Assembly (NCBI RefSeq): GCF_000237925.1 | Contig: NC_031497.1 | Coordinates: 18,839,705 to 18,903,704 of the forward strand | Reading direction: 5' to 3' | Source: Schistosoma mansoni | Lineage: Eukaryota > Platyhelminthes > Trematoda > Strigeidida > Schistosomatidae | DNA: 64,000 nt | In this document: in pieces, positions 1 to 12,515 of the stretch | How the letters are laid out: each line of letters begins with the position of its first letter | How positions within the stretch are numbered: the first letter of the stretch is position 1 | Notes under the pieces: generated by a model | Databases searched by the model: none | What the model saw: the letters and a program-made list of their open reading frames with translations, nothing else | Told to the model about the DNA's origin: nothing | Position numbers and translations under genes: made by a program

Positions 1-1222
1 ATAAGACAGGTCAAATGTTTTGCATATTGTGCATTCGCGTCTCGATTTTACAGAATGGCTTAAGATTTCTTTCTGTTTCCAATCAATTTAGTTCAGTCAG
101 TCACTTGAAGTTTCTGTATCAAATTTGTTGGTGCTTTGGTGAAGATCATACACGAAACTACAAACAAATAAAAGCCAACTATTGGTAAATGGTTGATTTT
201 TATCATCGTAAACCCGATCTGAGCAAACACGGCCATTTTAATCGTCAAAACTGTAGTAGACGATGAAAAAATCCTTTGATCTTATTAACATTCATTATCG
301 GGGAAACATATCTACAAATAAATACTGAACGCCAAGAAAACGGTGGGAATGGGCTGAAGGCGAAAAGACCACAAATTCGCCGTATTATTCTGAGTAAAGT
401 GTATGGTTCTTGGATCTGCTGGTTTGTCGGTGCTTCTGGCATAGTTTTTCAGAAACATACGACTTATCAGGTTTTAACTTTATCAGGCGTGAGTTACAAA
501 AGTAGTCAGTGAGGCTTTCTTACTCAACGAAATTCGTCTTGGTCACGTTTTTTCTTAAGGTTTATGGTTTGTTACATACAATTTCTGCCATCAAAAGTTG
601 CTTGTTAAATATATTACCTTAACAGCGTTGTAGTCTAGGTTGGTATGGGGCGTTTCTTCTGCACTTATCCTCCTAAAGATTATGACAATACAATTCATCA
701 ATGTTCTATATTTTTCAGGTACAATAAAAAGGTTTATTTAAGCAAATATCCAGTTTAAAATACTAATAAACTTAGTTTGAATCAACGACCTTCCGTAAAA
801 TTTCGTTTTGAGTGAATGGTGACGACATCAAACAAACAATTTTACCTAATAATTCGACACTAATCAATACTCGTGAAGAGAATGTTATTATTAATTGAGT
901 TCCTCAACCTATGTCCACATCTACAAAAGCATATATGAATAACAGTAAGATAGCATCGGCTGATATAAAATGTTTTTCTTAGTAAACTGACGTGAGAATT
1001 GGTTTCACAAAAGCATCAACTGCGACTCAGAAAAGAACGCGACACATTTATTTTAAGAAGTTTAGTTTTACAACATTTCTTTCCCTAATCCTATAGGCTC
1101 GACATTGATTAAAAGCGGAGAGTTTTGTCCAGTTGTTTGACAGTATGAATCACTGTAAACTTAACATACGCTTTCAAAAGTTTAATGCCATCTTTAATAG
1201 AAAAAAAGCATCAACATTTCAG
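1..1222. other. Intron or upstream sequence of the CFAP161-like gene
   Basis: The exon at 1223 begins in phase 2, so this is presumably intron. No CFAP161-like peptide was found in any frame. Open frames at 276-512 and 245-442 show no codon or motif support. Confidence 0.5.
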
Positions 1223-4197
1223 ACTTTTCAAAGTCTTATTTGTTTAAACATCATTTACTTTTTACTTCACATAGTTTACACGAGAGTCATTATGGTCGAG
1301 TAATTCGTTATGGTGAACCATTTGTGTTTGGATTACAACCAGATATAATCTCAACAAAATGTAATGTTGCACTACAGAAAAAGTTAAATGCAGACCAATG
1401 CCTATATTTGGCTAGTGATTTGCAGCACCTAGGCGATCAAAATTTACAACCAGGTGCACAAAGTTTATATTTCGAAGTTGGGAGACCATCATTTTTGTCT
1501 CAGTGGCGTTTAGAACATGAAGATCCACACTTACGTAGAGAGTTTGAAGGTAGGCCAGTGAAGGTAAGAATTATAAGTTTATTATACAAAAGAAAAACTT
1601 TTAGGGATATTGGAGAAAATGTGTATCTCATAAAAATTTATTTGCCGACGCCACTGTTTCGCTATAAATAATTTGTTCTTTAAGCTTTTGTTAGTTTCCG
1701 TTTTTTTGAAGTTTACAATAACGATATTTTTGTGAAAGTCTCAGTGGCTTAGTCAGTGGTGCATTGTAGTTTTGATATTAAAGTCACTGGGTTTGACTCC
1801 CGGTTCAGATATTTCCGGGTTTCAGGCACGTACTTCAAAAGAAACGTTTATCATGAATTCTGCTGCTAACTATATCCCATCTGCTCTAATTTTACCGTTG
1901 AATTTTTTGCTCGGCAATTTAGTAGCTATGCATTACGTATAGCGTGTTGAGATTCAAGCATGGTGATTATCCCACTTCGTTACATCAATCTTTTTCAAGA
2001 GTGAGCGAATGATCAACCATTTTTAAATGTCAATTTTACTTAGTTTTTAAATTTGACCTTCATATTTGCAAATAAATCTAAACAATTGCCTCATTTTATT
2101 TGTTTACTCCGCCTTACTCTCCTTTTTATAATCACTGAATTATTTTCCTCAACATTGTATGTACACCTTACCAACGAGTTTTAACTATTGAAAATTACAT
2201 CTTCATAGTCAACTGTTCGGCACTTCTGACCACTTAAAAGCTCAAATTATCATTTTAATACTCTATTTGGTAATCACCAATATGAAAAATGTACTTACAA
2301 CGTCCTACTAATTCCAGTAAAATAACGTTATTGCGTCATTGATTAGCGAGAAGCATATACTTACGATGAGTTGTAGCCATAAATATCTCATTGGCGATAA
2401 TAATAATAATAGTACTTTAACATAATTACGTACTTAAAATAATATCAGATTGTTCATAGAAGCTGTTTGAAATCCATATGTCTGTGTTTACAGTTACATA
2501 TGTTTTCCATGAATTATACAATTAAATCCACCAAAATTCAGACCGGTGCTTTCAAGTATGACGAGTCGTGAAACGTGATACTGATGGCTATCCAATAATA
2601 ATCTTAATTGTTTGTAACAGAATTAACATGAATATGATCTCTGTCATCTTCTAGTGTAGTAAATTATTTGATCAACTTCTTTCAACGCCTTATTCAAAAT
2701 TTTATTTAAAAAATCTCAGTGTTTTGCTTCTTGGTTTTCGTTTTATTTTAGTCTGATCAAAAATTACTCATTAAACATGTTCGAAGTAATAAAGCATTAG
2801 CCTTGGAACCAAATTTTACAGCTCGGTGAGCGAAACTTCTGATTTTTGTAAAGATTAGTTTTTAATTTTCGGCCAGTTTTTTATGCTTATTCAATAAATC
2901 TAGTATATCTATATGAACTAGTACACACTGGAATGGTACTAAACGTTCTTTGAATAGTCCGACTCTTATTGCTTCATTCTCCTGGTGATGGTGTTTGCTT
3001 TTCGTGATGCGTTGACTGAGTTGTGATTACTTGAATATTTTGCTCTTGCGGTCTTATAGTGTTTAAGAGCAAGTATTGTTTTAAAGCGCAATCGCCCTGA
3101 AAGTAATCAGTACACGTTCCAAAAACAATACAGTATTTTCTCTCTTACACATGAGCTTATACTTCTACCTGACCTAAAAGCGTTAGGTTGATTTCTTTAC
3201 TCGGGGATGATTAAATTTATTTCCACGACAATATTAGGAACACTAGGTGACAAAACAGTTCATCCTTTAATCCTGGAATTTTTCATTGGCGTTAGTTAGG
3301 TATTTAAAGTTCAAGACACACTCTAGAACGTGAAATATATTGTATCATCTACCTCAAATTATTATATTTCAGGTGTTACAATCTCAAACAAACGCATGCA
3401 GATAATTGAAAAAGCTTTCGTGTGGTTGTTATTATTATTAATAACTTTATTCAATATTATATTTTTGGTACAATATAGAATTCTCAGCACAAAGTATTTC
3501 AACACGTTTCCTTTCCTTATTTTTTCACCTATCCTGATGATAAATATTGAGTGATCATCATTCAGATCTTAGTAGTTCAGCAATCGACATCTGAACAATG
3601 ATCATTCTTTTCAATAAATATTGATATCCACCAAAATGTCTCTGAATGTACTTTTTTGTAAGTTATATAGCGAAAGATCGTAAACGTTTCATAAACGCGC
3701 AGGTAATTTATTGAGATGTGTTGATGTCAGGAACAGTTTCCCCAGATACAACTAGTACCTCCCACAAGATTCTAAAGAAGAGCACTCCATAGAGGAAAGA
3801 ACTTTATTCTGCCTGTATCTTATGAGTTTATCACTCCTATGCTTATGATAATAACATACTCATAAGTTCAACAACATACATTAGCATACTTATAAAGTTT
3901 TTCAATCAATTAATAACATTTATTGACTGATTTTTTCCGTTTATTAGCACACTATTTGGACAAGAAACCTGCTTAAGCGTACGAACTTACTATGATTCCC
4001 ATAAACTGGAGCGTGATGTCAATGTTTGGATGTTAGCATCAGCTAAACAACAAGGTTTATCATATATTTCAGATGAACAAGCACCACACAAAATTCTTGA
4101 AAATACTTCTTTGGAAAGTGACTGTGCAGCAGGATCAAATCTTAGAGATGAAAAACAAGTTCATTTTGAGCAGAAAATCAATGCATCTGATGCGTGA
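1223..4197 (+). CDS. CFAP161: CFAP161-like cilia- and flagella-associated protein, 3' part (three exons)
   Basis: Three exons join in phase: 1223-1563, 2752-2825 and 3948-4197 (TGA at 4195-4197). Each has AG before it, and the first two have GT after them (GTAAGA, GTGAGC). The product aligns along its length with the C-terminal half of vertebrate CFAP161, a microtubule inner protein of motile axonemes: GRVIRYGEPF, then LYLASD, WRLEHEDPHLRREFEGRPV, KLLIKHVRSNKALAL, LFGQE, TYYDSHKLERDVNVWML. About 220 residues are in the window. The first exon begins in phase 2, so the N-terminal exons (the vertebrate protein is about 300 residues) must lie left of position 1; none was found in 1-1222. The acidic tail after WML has no recognisable counterpart. 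Introns are about 1.1-1.2 kb, and the first holds a decayed SINE. Seen: exons, phases and motifs. Known: the family role. Inferred: ciliary function in the fluke (flame cells, miracidium, sperm). Confidence 0.86.
1738..1875 (+). repeat. tRNA-headed SINE, decayed, in the CFAP161 intron
   Basis: CAGTGGCTTAGTCAGTGG (A box), GGGTTTGACTCCCGG (B box), then AAAAGAAACGTTTATC and AATTCTGCTGCTAAC as in Sm-alpha tails. Ribozyme core lost. Confidence 0.6.
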
Positions 4198-4205
4198 ATA
4201 ATAAT

Positions 4206-4211
4206 AATAAA
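4206..4211 (+). promoter_or_regulatory. Possible poly(A) signal of the CFAP161-like gene
   Basis: AATAAA begins 9 nt after the TGA, inside a short ATA-rich run. A second AATAAA lies at about 4416. The first is very close to the stop, so the second may be the one used. Confidence 0.35.
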
Positions 4212-4984
4212 CAGGACTCTTATTATTTTATAGGTGTTTAGTTGACTACTTAGAAGTTTAAAAGTAGTTAAACTTTGACAAGCAATTATTCACTAATATG
4301 TGTAGGTGAAATTTTACAGTAGAATACCTGTTTATTCATCATCCCGTATTATCTGAAGTATAAAATACAGTTCTAAGACATGCACATCAAATCAACTTCT
4401 TGTTAAATTTTCACCAATAAAAATTTCACAACCATCAAAATAATGTTAATTATTCTAAAAAGTGTATTTTATTTTGATGTAGCTGAAAAATTTCTATTTG
4501 AAATTACATGATAAATGATAAAAGATGAACAACCATGATGTTGTTTGGTGCAAATGAATCTTCAACATTGGGATAAAAATGATAAAGAGGAAGGTAACTC
4601 AAGTCAATTATGGGTTCATGTGCTCACTAGTGGCTACATTTGAGTGGAATTCCCAATAGTTTTAGTGGAAAATAGTGACTATTAGAGATCAGTTGATAGA
4701 AAATAAATTAACTAACTCGCCAGGTACTTGCTAGTAAGCCACATGATAAATGTAAGGATTAATAATACTATCGGGTCTTCAAAACCGAAGTAGGTATAAC
4801 TTTGTTCAAATATGAGACTTAGTATCTGAAATTAGAACATTTCAAATAATAACTCACTGATTCCAAAAAGTTCGATAATGTCGGGTGTGAAGGAATTACC
4901 CACTGGAAACAATGGCGGATGGTTTGACAGTACCCCGAAGTGATGATGTTAGAAAGTCAGAACAATGGATGTCGACTGAATTAT

Positions 4985-5110
4985 CTAAACCTAAGATATT
5001 TACCGTGCGAACTGAAGGTCCTGAGTTTAATCTTAGGTGAGGCTAGGAATATTCACTTCTGAAGACGAAATAACCATCCAGTACTCCCTGGTTTTCAATG
5101 GTTATCTATC
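4985..5110 (+). repeat. Hammerhead-SINE remnant
   Basis: GAAGGTCCTGAGTTTAATC, then CATCCAGTACTCCCTGGTTT and TCAATGGTTATC match the B box to tail of other copies. Heavily mutated. Confidence 0.45.
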
Positions 5111-5536
5111 TTAGATCATTTATTCATCTCAAAAACATCTGAAAAATCTCGCAAACTCTCTATGGTGACAATTATATCTAGAAAAATCAGTAGAAATAAC
5201 CTGCACCTCTAATTCATTCAAGTTACCCATAAACATTGCGATAGAATGGCAAAACTTAAACAGAAATATTTCAATAATAATAGAGGCGTATCGGAAAGTC
5301 AAATCCCAGGAAACCTGTGTTTTCTCTATCTGTTTAAAATGAAAAAATAAACATTTTATGATTATATCTCATTTATTTTGCTTTAATTTTGTATACCTGT
5401 CTATTTATTCCCATGAAGAAATGACAAAAAATCTTTTGCTATTCAATTTCATTTTTAATGTGTTTTGTAACTGAGATAATTTGAATCGAATTCATAGATT
5501 AATCTATGAATTTGAATGAAATACGGGGAAGTCATT

Positions 5537-5830
5537 CAGTCAACTCCAATGTAGGACCAGGCACATTTATGCATCGGTCCAAGTTGCCATACCTCGTTAG
5601 CACAACAAGATGAACACCGAATTCATAGTAGTTAATTTAGTGGTGGTAGTAAAAAAGAGAAAGGTTCTGTATAGGGATATAGTATAGGAAGGAAGAAAGT
5701 TATGAAGCAACTTTAATCTCAAGGTTTAAGGGAAGATAAAGAGTGTATACACCTACGCCATTGTGATCGATTTTGAGCCATGTCACCCAGGGTCTCCAAC
5801 CATTGGTTACGATGATCACGGGGAAGTTGT
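5537..5830 (-). mobile_element. 3'-end fragment of the same RTE family
   Basis: About 290 bp match 57378-57665 closely: the GACCAGGCACAT block, ACACCGAATTCATAG, GGTTTAAG, and the final codons ending QWRRCIHS. Only the extreme C-terminus and 3'UTR are present, a typical 5'-truncated insertion. It marks the true 3' end of the family near 57378. Confidence 0.75.
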
Positions 5831-6261
5831 TATTTATAGGTCGTTTTGAGTCAGAGGAATCGATGGCTTGTCATAAATTTGTGATTTATCGATATAAGTA
5901 TACCGTTTTTTCCTAGTTCATCATTCAGAATACAACAGATCTTCAAAGGAAATGGTCACTTAAGAAGGTAGTGAAATAAAAGAAATGAAGAATCTCACTT
6001 TATAGTGGACGAAGACGAAATCTGATATATATTTTAACAATACCATGTCTTCAATACAATAAGATCCTTGATTCTAGTTCAAATATAATGGTTTTAAAGA
6101 GATGCGGAACAATTACTACAAATAACAACTAGTGAATGTATTCAGGGCGAATTCCATTCGTCTGTTAGATATAAATTAATGATAGGAAATTGACTACTTG
6201 AATATCCTGACAATGTTAATAATCATCATTACCCCTGTTAGATTAGTAGCTGATGTAAATT

Positions 6262-6318
6262 CGAAACAGGTCCTACTCACTGCCTTCTCGTGGCACCGGT
6301 GTTGTTTACGAAATTAAG
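6262..6318 (+). repeat. Internal fragment of retroposon family A
   Basis: CCTACTCACTGCCTTCTCGT and GGTGTTGTTTACGAAATTAA match 6629-6680 inside copy 1, only about 360 bp downstream. It has neither end of the element. Confidence 0.65.
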
Positions 6319-6530
6319 AGGTCGTTGTTATTGTCGTTGTATTCCATTAGATATTGAATTTCAAAATTATCTCATATTCTTTATTATTGATCTTTTCTAC
6401 TATCAATAATATCGTTATTACTTTTGCTAATCTGGAATTTGTCTTGATACTTTCATCTCGCTGTGCTTGTATTATGTGACAACTTTAACAAATGCACATA
6501 TGTTTCAGGTTTGACGTTGTTGTTGACCGG

Positions 6531-7048
6531 CCCCTAAATGCCCTGGCAAGGCCGAGAGTGAGGAGAGTACGCTCTCCATCTCGAAATGCTCTCACATGGA
6601 CACGCATATATAGCCTCTGCCAATGAAGTCCTACTCAATGCCTTCTCATGACACCGGTGTTGTTTACGAAATTGAGAGACCGAAAAGCGAATGTCTGGCG
6701 CTTTAACCTGGTTGGTGGACACGGCAAGTCTACCTAGGGGAGTTCGAAAACCCTGATTGCAAACTAATGGTGCACATGGGCTCCAGTATCTTGAGGGAAC
6801 AAATGGCGTATGAATCAATCGTTGTTGATTGACTACCATTGGACTGCATCTACACACGCTGCTTCACTGCCTCGTGGATCAAACCTTTAGGACAAATGCT
6901 CCGGGTGTGGCCCCTTAAGAAAACAGCCTGTTTCAGTTTGGACACCTGGGCAGTATCACAGCCCTCATATAAATCAAATGAAATTTGTGCGGCGCATATG
7001 CATCTGGTGCTTCCTTGTACCAATATTTATGTGTTTAAATAAATAAAT
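6531..7048 (+). mobile_element. Retroposon family A, copy 1 (about 515 bp)
   Basis: Starts CCCCTAAATGCCCTGG, contains GCCTCTGCCAATGAAGTCC and GGCTCCAGTATCTTGAGG, and ends ACCAATATTTATGTGTTT followed by a (TAAA)n tail. It shares both ends with the copies at 23849 and 49961. No convincing target duplication here. No reverse transcriptase, so non-autonomous or a decayed 3' end with a constant start. Confidence 0.8.
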
Positions 7049-7322
7049 TATATACATTAAGCCATAAAACAATTTAGTTTACTAAAGGAATCCTTTCTAA
7101 CAATTTAGTATTCAATGCTGTAAAGTCATTCAGTTTCATGCATTAAATAATAAACCTTTATAATGAGATTTATACTAGTTGGAATCTAGTGAGTTGTCAC
7201 CTGAAATTCGTTCATATAGTTAAGTTTTTTTAAAAAAAAATAGGTGTTATATAATTGATTATCAATAATTCTTGATAGAAACTATCTTCATAGTAGGAAG
7301 GAAGATTTAAATGGAAATATTT

Positions 7323-7751
7323 TTATATAGTTGAGATCATGAGTCCATTGAAGCTAGACCACCATGGAAAACTTGGAAGCATTGTACGGCCGTTTCGCCC
7401 TATTGTGGGACTCTTCAGCAGTGCGCATCCACGATCCCGCCTCGCGAGATTCGAACCCAGGACCTACCGGTCTCGCGCCAGGTCTGTTGGGAGATATCAA
7501 CTCACTGAAGGCATTGGTGAATGGTTGCTCAATTTCGTGTATTGGTTGAAGTTAGACATTAACACCGTTGGATGCCGGCTCAGTGGTCTCTCAGTGAGGT
7601 GCTCTGGCGCGAGACTGGGTTTGTATCTCGAGAGGCGGGATCGTGGGTGCGAATTGCCGAGGAGTTCCACAGTAGGACGAAGCGGTCGTCCAGTGCTTCC
7701 AGGTTTTCGATGGTGGTCTAGCTTCAATTGACTGATGATCTCAACTATATA
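7323..7751. repeat. Head-to-head pair of hammerhead SINEs (pair 1)
   Basis: A minus copy (7339-7482) and a plus copy (7545-7738) face each other across a 60-bp spacer (GAGATATCAACTCACTGAAG, TTGGTTGAAGTTAGAC). The outer arms, TTGAGATCATGAG...GAAGCTAGACCACCATGG and its complement, form long inverted repeats ending in TATATAGTTGAG/CTCAACTATATA. Each copy has a tRNA-like head (CTCAGTGGTCTCTCAG box A, GGTTCGAATCTCG box B) and a ribozyme region. Reading frames through the pair are by-products of the GC-rich repeat. Confidence 0.85.
7379..7424 (-). ncRNA. Hammerhead ribozyme, near-intact (left copy of pair 1)
   Basis: Minus strand: helix I GCACTG with CAATGC (one mismatch), core CUGAAGA (7418-7412), helix II GUCC/GGGC with one G-U, GAAA, helix III ACGG/CCGU, then A as cleavage nucleotide. 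The right copy (about 7645-7695) has CCGAGGA and GAAG and should be dead. Confidence 0.65.
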
Positions 7752-9454
7752 AAATTACTAAAATCTTCACAAAACCCTCTTCTGACAATATTTTTGTTAA
7801 AAGTGATGAGCAAAGTATGAAAAAGCTAGCGATATGGCCAAGAGAAGAATCTAATCAATTGTATTTGTATATATAACTCAAATTTAAATTTGTCCATAGC
7901 TAATGTTCTTGTGGAATAAAATAGTTTTAGGCATACACCTCATAGACCTATTTATTAAATGTTATAAATTACATTTAAAGTTGAATATTTTTGATCTATT
8001 ATATTTTGTACAGCAAAGGATCTAACTTACGTGCCTGGTTCTTTCATAAGTTATCCTAGTTGTTTGTCTGAAGTATGAAGAATACGTAACCTTGACAAAC
8101 TAACTCCCTACTTTGCTGACATATGCACATCTAACTAGTTGGTTATTGCAAATTATCTTATAGGCGTATACTTTGTTATCTTTGAGGCTGAAATATTACA
8201 ATTAATCTAAAAAGCATAACTTAACTTTCACCCAAAATTAATTTTAAATTCTTATCAATCAAACGCATGATCTAGTCTCAACATGAGCTGTAGAATGACA
8301 ATATTTTAAGCCAACTCTGGTTTTCAATTGATGACATCAAGGTTAAGAAGCATTAGTAACGTTTAAAATATTGAACACCTAAATCTGAACAAGGAAATGT
8401 GTCACATATTACGGTAGATAAGACGGTTCATGAATATCTTGAATAGATCCAACGAAGAGTTCACTTCTCGGGAGAACTCAATTTCGAAGCTATACAGTCA
8501 AAAATCTATACATTTTTACTAAGTTAATACCTAGAATGATGTTGCACCACAGGAGCAAGTGGATGAACAATTGGAAATGGAAATGATCAGATGAAATAAT
8601 GAATCTTTTGGATTGCATCTGAACACTAGTTGGTCTGAGAATACTAACGGCTGCAAAGAACGTTGCTTTGAGAAAGTTATAAATACTAGTCTTCAAGATG
8701 TCTTCATTTTGGTCACAGTGGAAACCAATTATACTGACCACAGTTTCTATAATCTTAAATCGCCGCTTCTTCGTAGGTACTCATTGGATATCATCAAAAA
8801 AAATTAATTATCTTTATTATGATTTAATTTTTCTAATGGCTACATAGTCTGATGTTTTTTTATATTTTAGTCACCTCCTAGCTTATTTTCAACCTACTTC
8901 TATATTAGGTAAAATAGTAGGGATGCTGAGGGGAGCTGAATATTTAATGCTCTCTTCCATCGCTCAAAACAGTCACTTTTGTCTTTAATTTATTGATTCA
9001 TTGCATATCTCATAAATGTTAAGAGTATGTTACATTATTTTCTTCTGCATTAGTAACAGCAATAAGTAGGTTTTAAAAATGGAAATAAGTATTAAGAGCC
9101 AGATTGTACTTGCTTTTTTTCAGTATAGCTTGGTAATGATAATGATTAAACTCAGTACTGTTGAGAAGTATTCAAATAAGGTTTCTGTAGACAAAATTAA
9201 TCCTACGTAAGATAGTTTACTCAACATATCCCTACCTATTTAGCTGTTAATACATAGCAAATATGGCATTTTACACCGGGGAGGGATTTGTACCAGATGA
9301 ACATTAAAAAGCAAGAAAAAGCGAGCAGTTATTTCGTCCTCGTGTTAGACTTATCAGCGATGACCATCCATAACCGCTCTATAAATTGAACCGAAGATCA
9401 CAAGCCTTTGAGGTATTTAACCTTCAGTTCACTGAATTGCTATACAATTATCTA

Positions 9455-9560
9455 CATGCTAAGTCATTGGAGATAATCGATAGGAAACCCTCGAAGCAAA
9501 TCTCATACTACGTGATACTCGTGAACACTGCGTACCTACACTTCCAAATGAACTGGTCTT
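9455..9560 (-). repeat. Second-subfamily SINE remnant (tail)
   Basis: AATCGATAGGAAACCCTCG and GATACTCGTGAACACTGCG resemble the tail and ribozyme of the 9640 copy on the opposite strand, much decayed. Confidence 0.4.
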
Positions 9561-9639
9561 TAGAGACTAAATAAACTTATAGTTGGTCACCGCTTTGAGT
9601 ATATCAGTTATAAATATCTCAGTCTTACAGGAGGTCAAC

Positions 9640-9790
9640 TGCTTCCAGAATAGCTGAGTGGTAACATTTCAGACTGTGAAGCTGGGTTACAAGGGATTGA
9701 ATTCCATTGAAAGCATCATCTTGCTGACGAGTCTCAAATAGCATAAAACCCATTCCAAAGGTTTCCTTCTCACTACCTCCAACCTTCTAA
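9640..9790 (+). repeat. tRNA-headed hammerhead SINE, second subfamily
   Basis: GAATAGCTGAGTGGTAACAT (A box), TGTGAAGCTGGG, GGGATTGAATTCC (B box), then TTGCTGACGAGTCTCAAATA and GCATAAAACC. The tail AGGTTTCC...TACCTCCAACC differs from the Sm-alpha tail. Core CUGACGA is good; GAAA reads UAAA. Confidence 0.68.
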
Positions 9791-10404
9791 AATCTCAACA
9801 CAGTACAAACGACATCGATTCGCTCAAATTGGTGACCACGTCGTAACTTAGTCGATCAGTAATAAGGAATAGAAAATCATGGCATTGGTTACTGAACAGT
9901 TTTGATAGTTTACATTCCTAACTTCACTCAATTCACGATAATGAGTGGTCAATATCTGTTGCCATAAGTGAAGACAGTCCGTGATGTAAAATTCTAAATT
10001 CAGCAGATTCCACATCACATACTATTATTCAAAGAAAAATTCTACGCTGCGTGTACTTTTAAAAATCTAAACAGCTTTTTTTTATTGGTATCAAGAATAT
10101 GTAGCTTCATATTTTTAAAATGCCTAACCTCTAGTCAGTAGGTTTTAACTTCAAATCTTACTCTAATTCCTACTGTTTCAATCAGTCGAGTTACATAATT
10201 AGTATGGATAAAAGACAGGCAAATAAACGGATATTCACTGTAAGTTACGTAGCGATCGACTTAAGAGAAAATCCAAATGTTTTTTGATAAGATACTTTCA
10301 AATTAAAATTCGCTCGTTTGTTACATCATGCCAACTTCAGAAATATTCAAAATGCTCATCAATTACTAATCTAAGAACGAGTACTCAACTTTGCTGAATA
10401 CATA

Positions 10405-10562
10405 TCAACAATGAAGAAACACTGAATAGCTGTTGCGACCTAATGTGTGACTTCTCAACAATGAACACCTTCTATCTTACCACGAAGTTGAACTCAAGAC
10501 TTTCAGGTCTTATAGCAATCGCTTAACTTTCAAACCACTGAGCTACCTTCCACTGGTTTACA
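10405..10562 (-). repeat. tRNA-headed hammerhead SINE, decayed
   Basis: Plus view: CTGAATAGCTGTTGCGACC, GAACTCAAGACTTTCAGG, GCTTAACTTTCAAACCACTG. Minus-strand box A and B complements are clear; the ribozyme is degraded. Confidence 0.6.
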
Positions 10563-11734
10563 TTACTGACTTGAATATATTTGCAATGCTCCGCAATTAT
10601 CATTCTATTTTTTTAATGAGACAACTCTAGCAGTGTCATATAAACTAAAGTTTGAGAGAGATATATAAACGAACACATTTGCTCAATAATCAAAAACAGT
10701 TACAGTATAGATTTACTTGGACGAATTGGGAAAAAAACAAAACACTAAGAAACTTGTTCACTATTCAATTGTTCATATTACTGTTGGGTTTTATTTTTGT
10801 TTTACCAAAAAGTACATCTCATCTTTTGAAAATCCTGCCACCTTATTTTAATTTTATATCAAAGAAATACTAAGAGCAATGTAAAACAAAATCTCACAAA
10901 TCATCGATTTAAATAATATTGACTCATTGAGTCGAACGAAAAATGATAGCGGAATAAGTGAAACAATGAAAATGCGTGCTGTTTGCCTGTGTATATGTGC
11001 ATAGATAAGTGAAAATCATTTATGAAATGATACAATAGATGAATATATATATATAGCACAATGGATTGGAATTTTACAGCTTATACCAGAATTATAAGAT
11101 GTTTATTACTGCTAGTATCTATTAATGAGTTTACAAAATTGAAACTCACATTCGAATTATCATAATAACATATAGTGACCAATGTTAAACGAGGGATTCG
11201 ATGTTCAATGTTCAAGGTTCTTACTATCTTCCAAAAAATTTAAAAATTACATTTAATAGTAATAATATCTATATGTATATATATTTTTATATCTCAAGTC
11301 AAATCGATAATTTGTGTTGCATAATGACTCTATACGTGTACGAAGTAAATTGGCTGAGTTGGTGGATTATATGAACACGTCTTCTGAAATAGGTCAGGTA
11401 GATAAACTCATACGGTATATTCAAAACTAGAAATAAAAAAGAAAGATATATAAAAATGAGAACACAAATAAATGGATGATAAATGGGCGAAAAATGAGAT
11501 GTAAACGCATCATATTTTTGATCTACAGTTGATTGAATGAATTAAATTAGGTGTACAAGATTGGCTACGAAAATCTGATGTATAAGGAAAGAGATATTTT
11601 TGCTATATACAGCTGATAAAGCACTAGGTAGTGATAAATGTCATGATTTTCTATTTCTTTATAACTCTAGTCGAATTCCATTTGCCATGTCATAATGTCA
11701 CCACTACCATAGATGACTCGACATCGCACGCACC

Positions 11735-11860
11735 TTGTTGAGATGTTAGGTGGTAGGAGGTAGTAAATATGTTTCGTACTATAGGGCATTCTTCTGCAAG
11801 GTGTACCTTGAATCATCAAGAAACTGGTGCTCCTTGACTGATTCGATCCATTATTACCGA
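11735..11860 (-). repeat. Second-subfamily hammerhead SINE, decayed
   Basis: Plus view: GTTTCGTACTATAGGGCATT, CTTCTGCAAGGTGTACC, CAAGAAACTGGTGCTCC, TTGACTGATTCGATCC. Minus strand core is CAGAAGA and GAAAC. It explains the 70-residue open frame here. Confidence 0.62.
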
Positions 11861-12164
11861 TATTTTTAGCCTGAAACATTAACTATAAGCTTTTCAGGCC
11901 GTGATTGGTTTATTGTAGACTACCTCAACCACCCAACATATTCATGTTATATTGTAAGGATTTAGTTTTTTTCTTCACTGATATTAATGATCGTAGCCGA
12001 ACGCATATTTCAACTTTACGAAAATAAATTGTGACTAAATATTAGTCTTGAACGAATTCGGACAGGTTTCCCACTCAGTTTCAGTTCCAAATATATAAAC
12101 GGTGGGTAAACTCGGACTCTTAAATATATACAATTTCACATTTGCTGAGAAAGCTAGTGATTAG

Positions 12165-12312
12165 TCGGACTCGATAGCTTAGCGGATAATGCATTTAGGT
12201 CTGAAACGGTAGATACTGAGTTTCTAATTAGTGTTAAAATTAACACTGTGATGTAGGCTCATCTATCTGATAAGTCCTAAATTAGGATGAAACGCAAGTT
12301 ATGAATTCCTCT
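12165..12312 (+). repeat. Sm-alpha-type SINE, decayed ribozyme
   Basis: Box A ATAGCTTAGCGGATAATGC is clear. The ribozyme region reads CTGATAAGTCCTAAATTAGG then ATGAAACGC; the second catalytic G of CUGAUGA is lost. Confidence 0.7.
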
Positions 12313-12437
12313 GCTAACAACAATTCGACTTTATTAGAAATGTGAATGAGATAACATGAATGGAGTTACAGAAGTAGTTGCCAAACACTACAGATCAAAA
12401 GAAGTCAATAATACTAATCATCTAGAAAAGCTTTAGT

Positions 12438-12515
12438 AGTTGAATTCATGAGTCGATTAAAGCTAGACCACCATGGAAAACGTGGTCTAGCTTACATAGA
12501 CTCATTAATTCAACT
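12438..12515. repeat. Minimal fold-back of the hammerhead-SINE tail
   Basis: TAGTTGAATTCATGAGTC and AAAGCTAGACCAC are followed after about 10 nt by GTGGTCTAGCTT and GACTCATTAATTCAACTA. A 78-bp hairpin is made only of the outer tails of the paired SINE; ribozyme and head are gone. Confidence 0.8.

Noticed and set aside
6534-6857. Minus-strand open frames in the three family-A copies taken as genes
   Set aside because: They lie antisense in a dispersed retroposon with no family match; kept only as a finding.
7339-7731. 130-codon plus-strand open frame
   Set aside because: It lies wholly inside an inverted SINE pair; other frames there are equally open because of GC-richer repeat sequence.
11667-11879. 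70-codon minus-strand open frame preceded by TTTCAG, considered as the FERM gene's last exon
   Set aside because: Its frame does not fit the TG| phase of the previous exon, and the sequence is a decayed hammerhead SINE. The in-phase frame stops after 18 codons.
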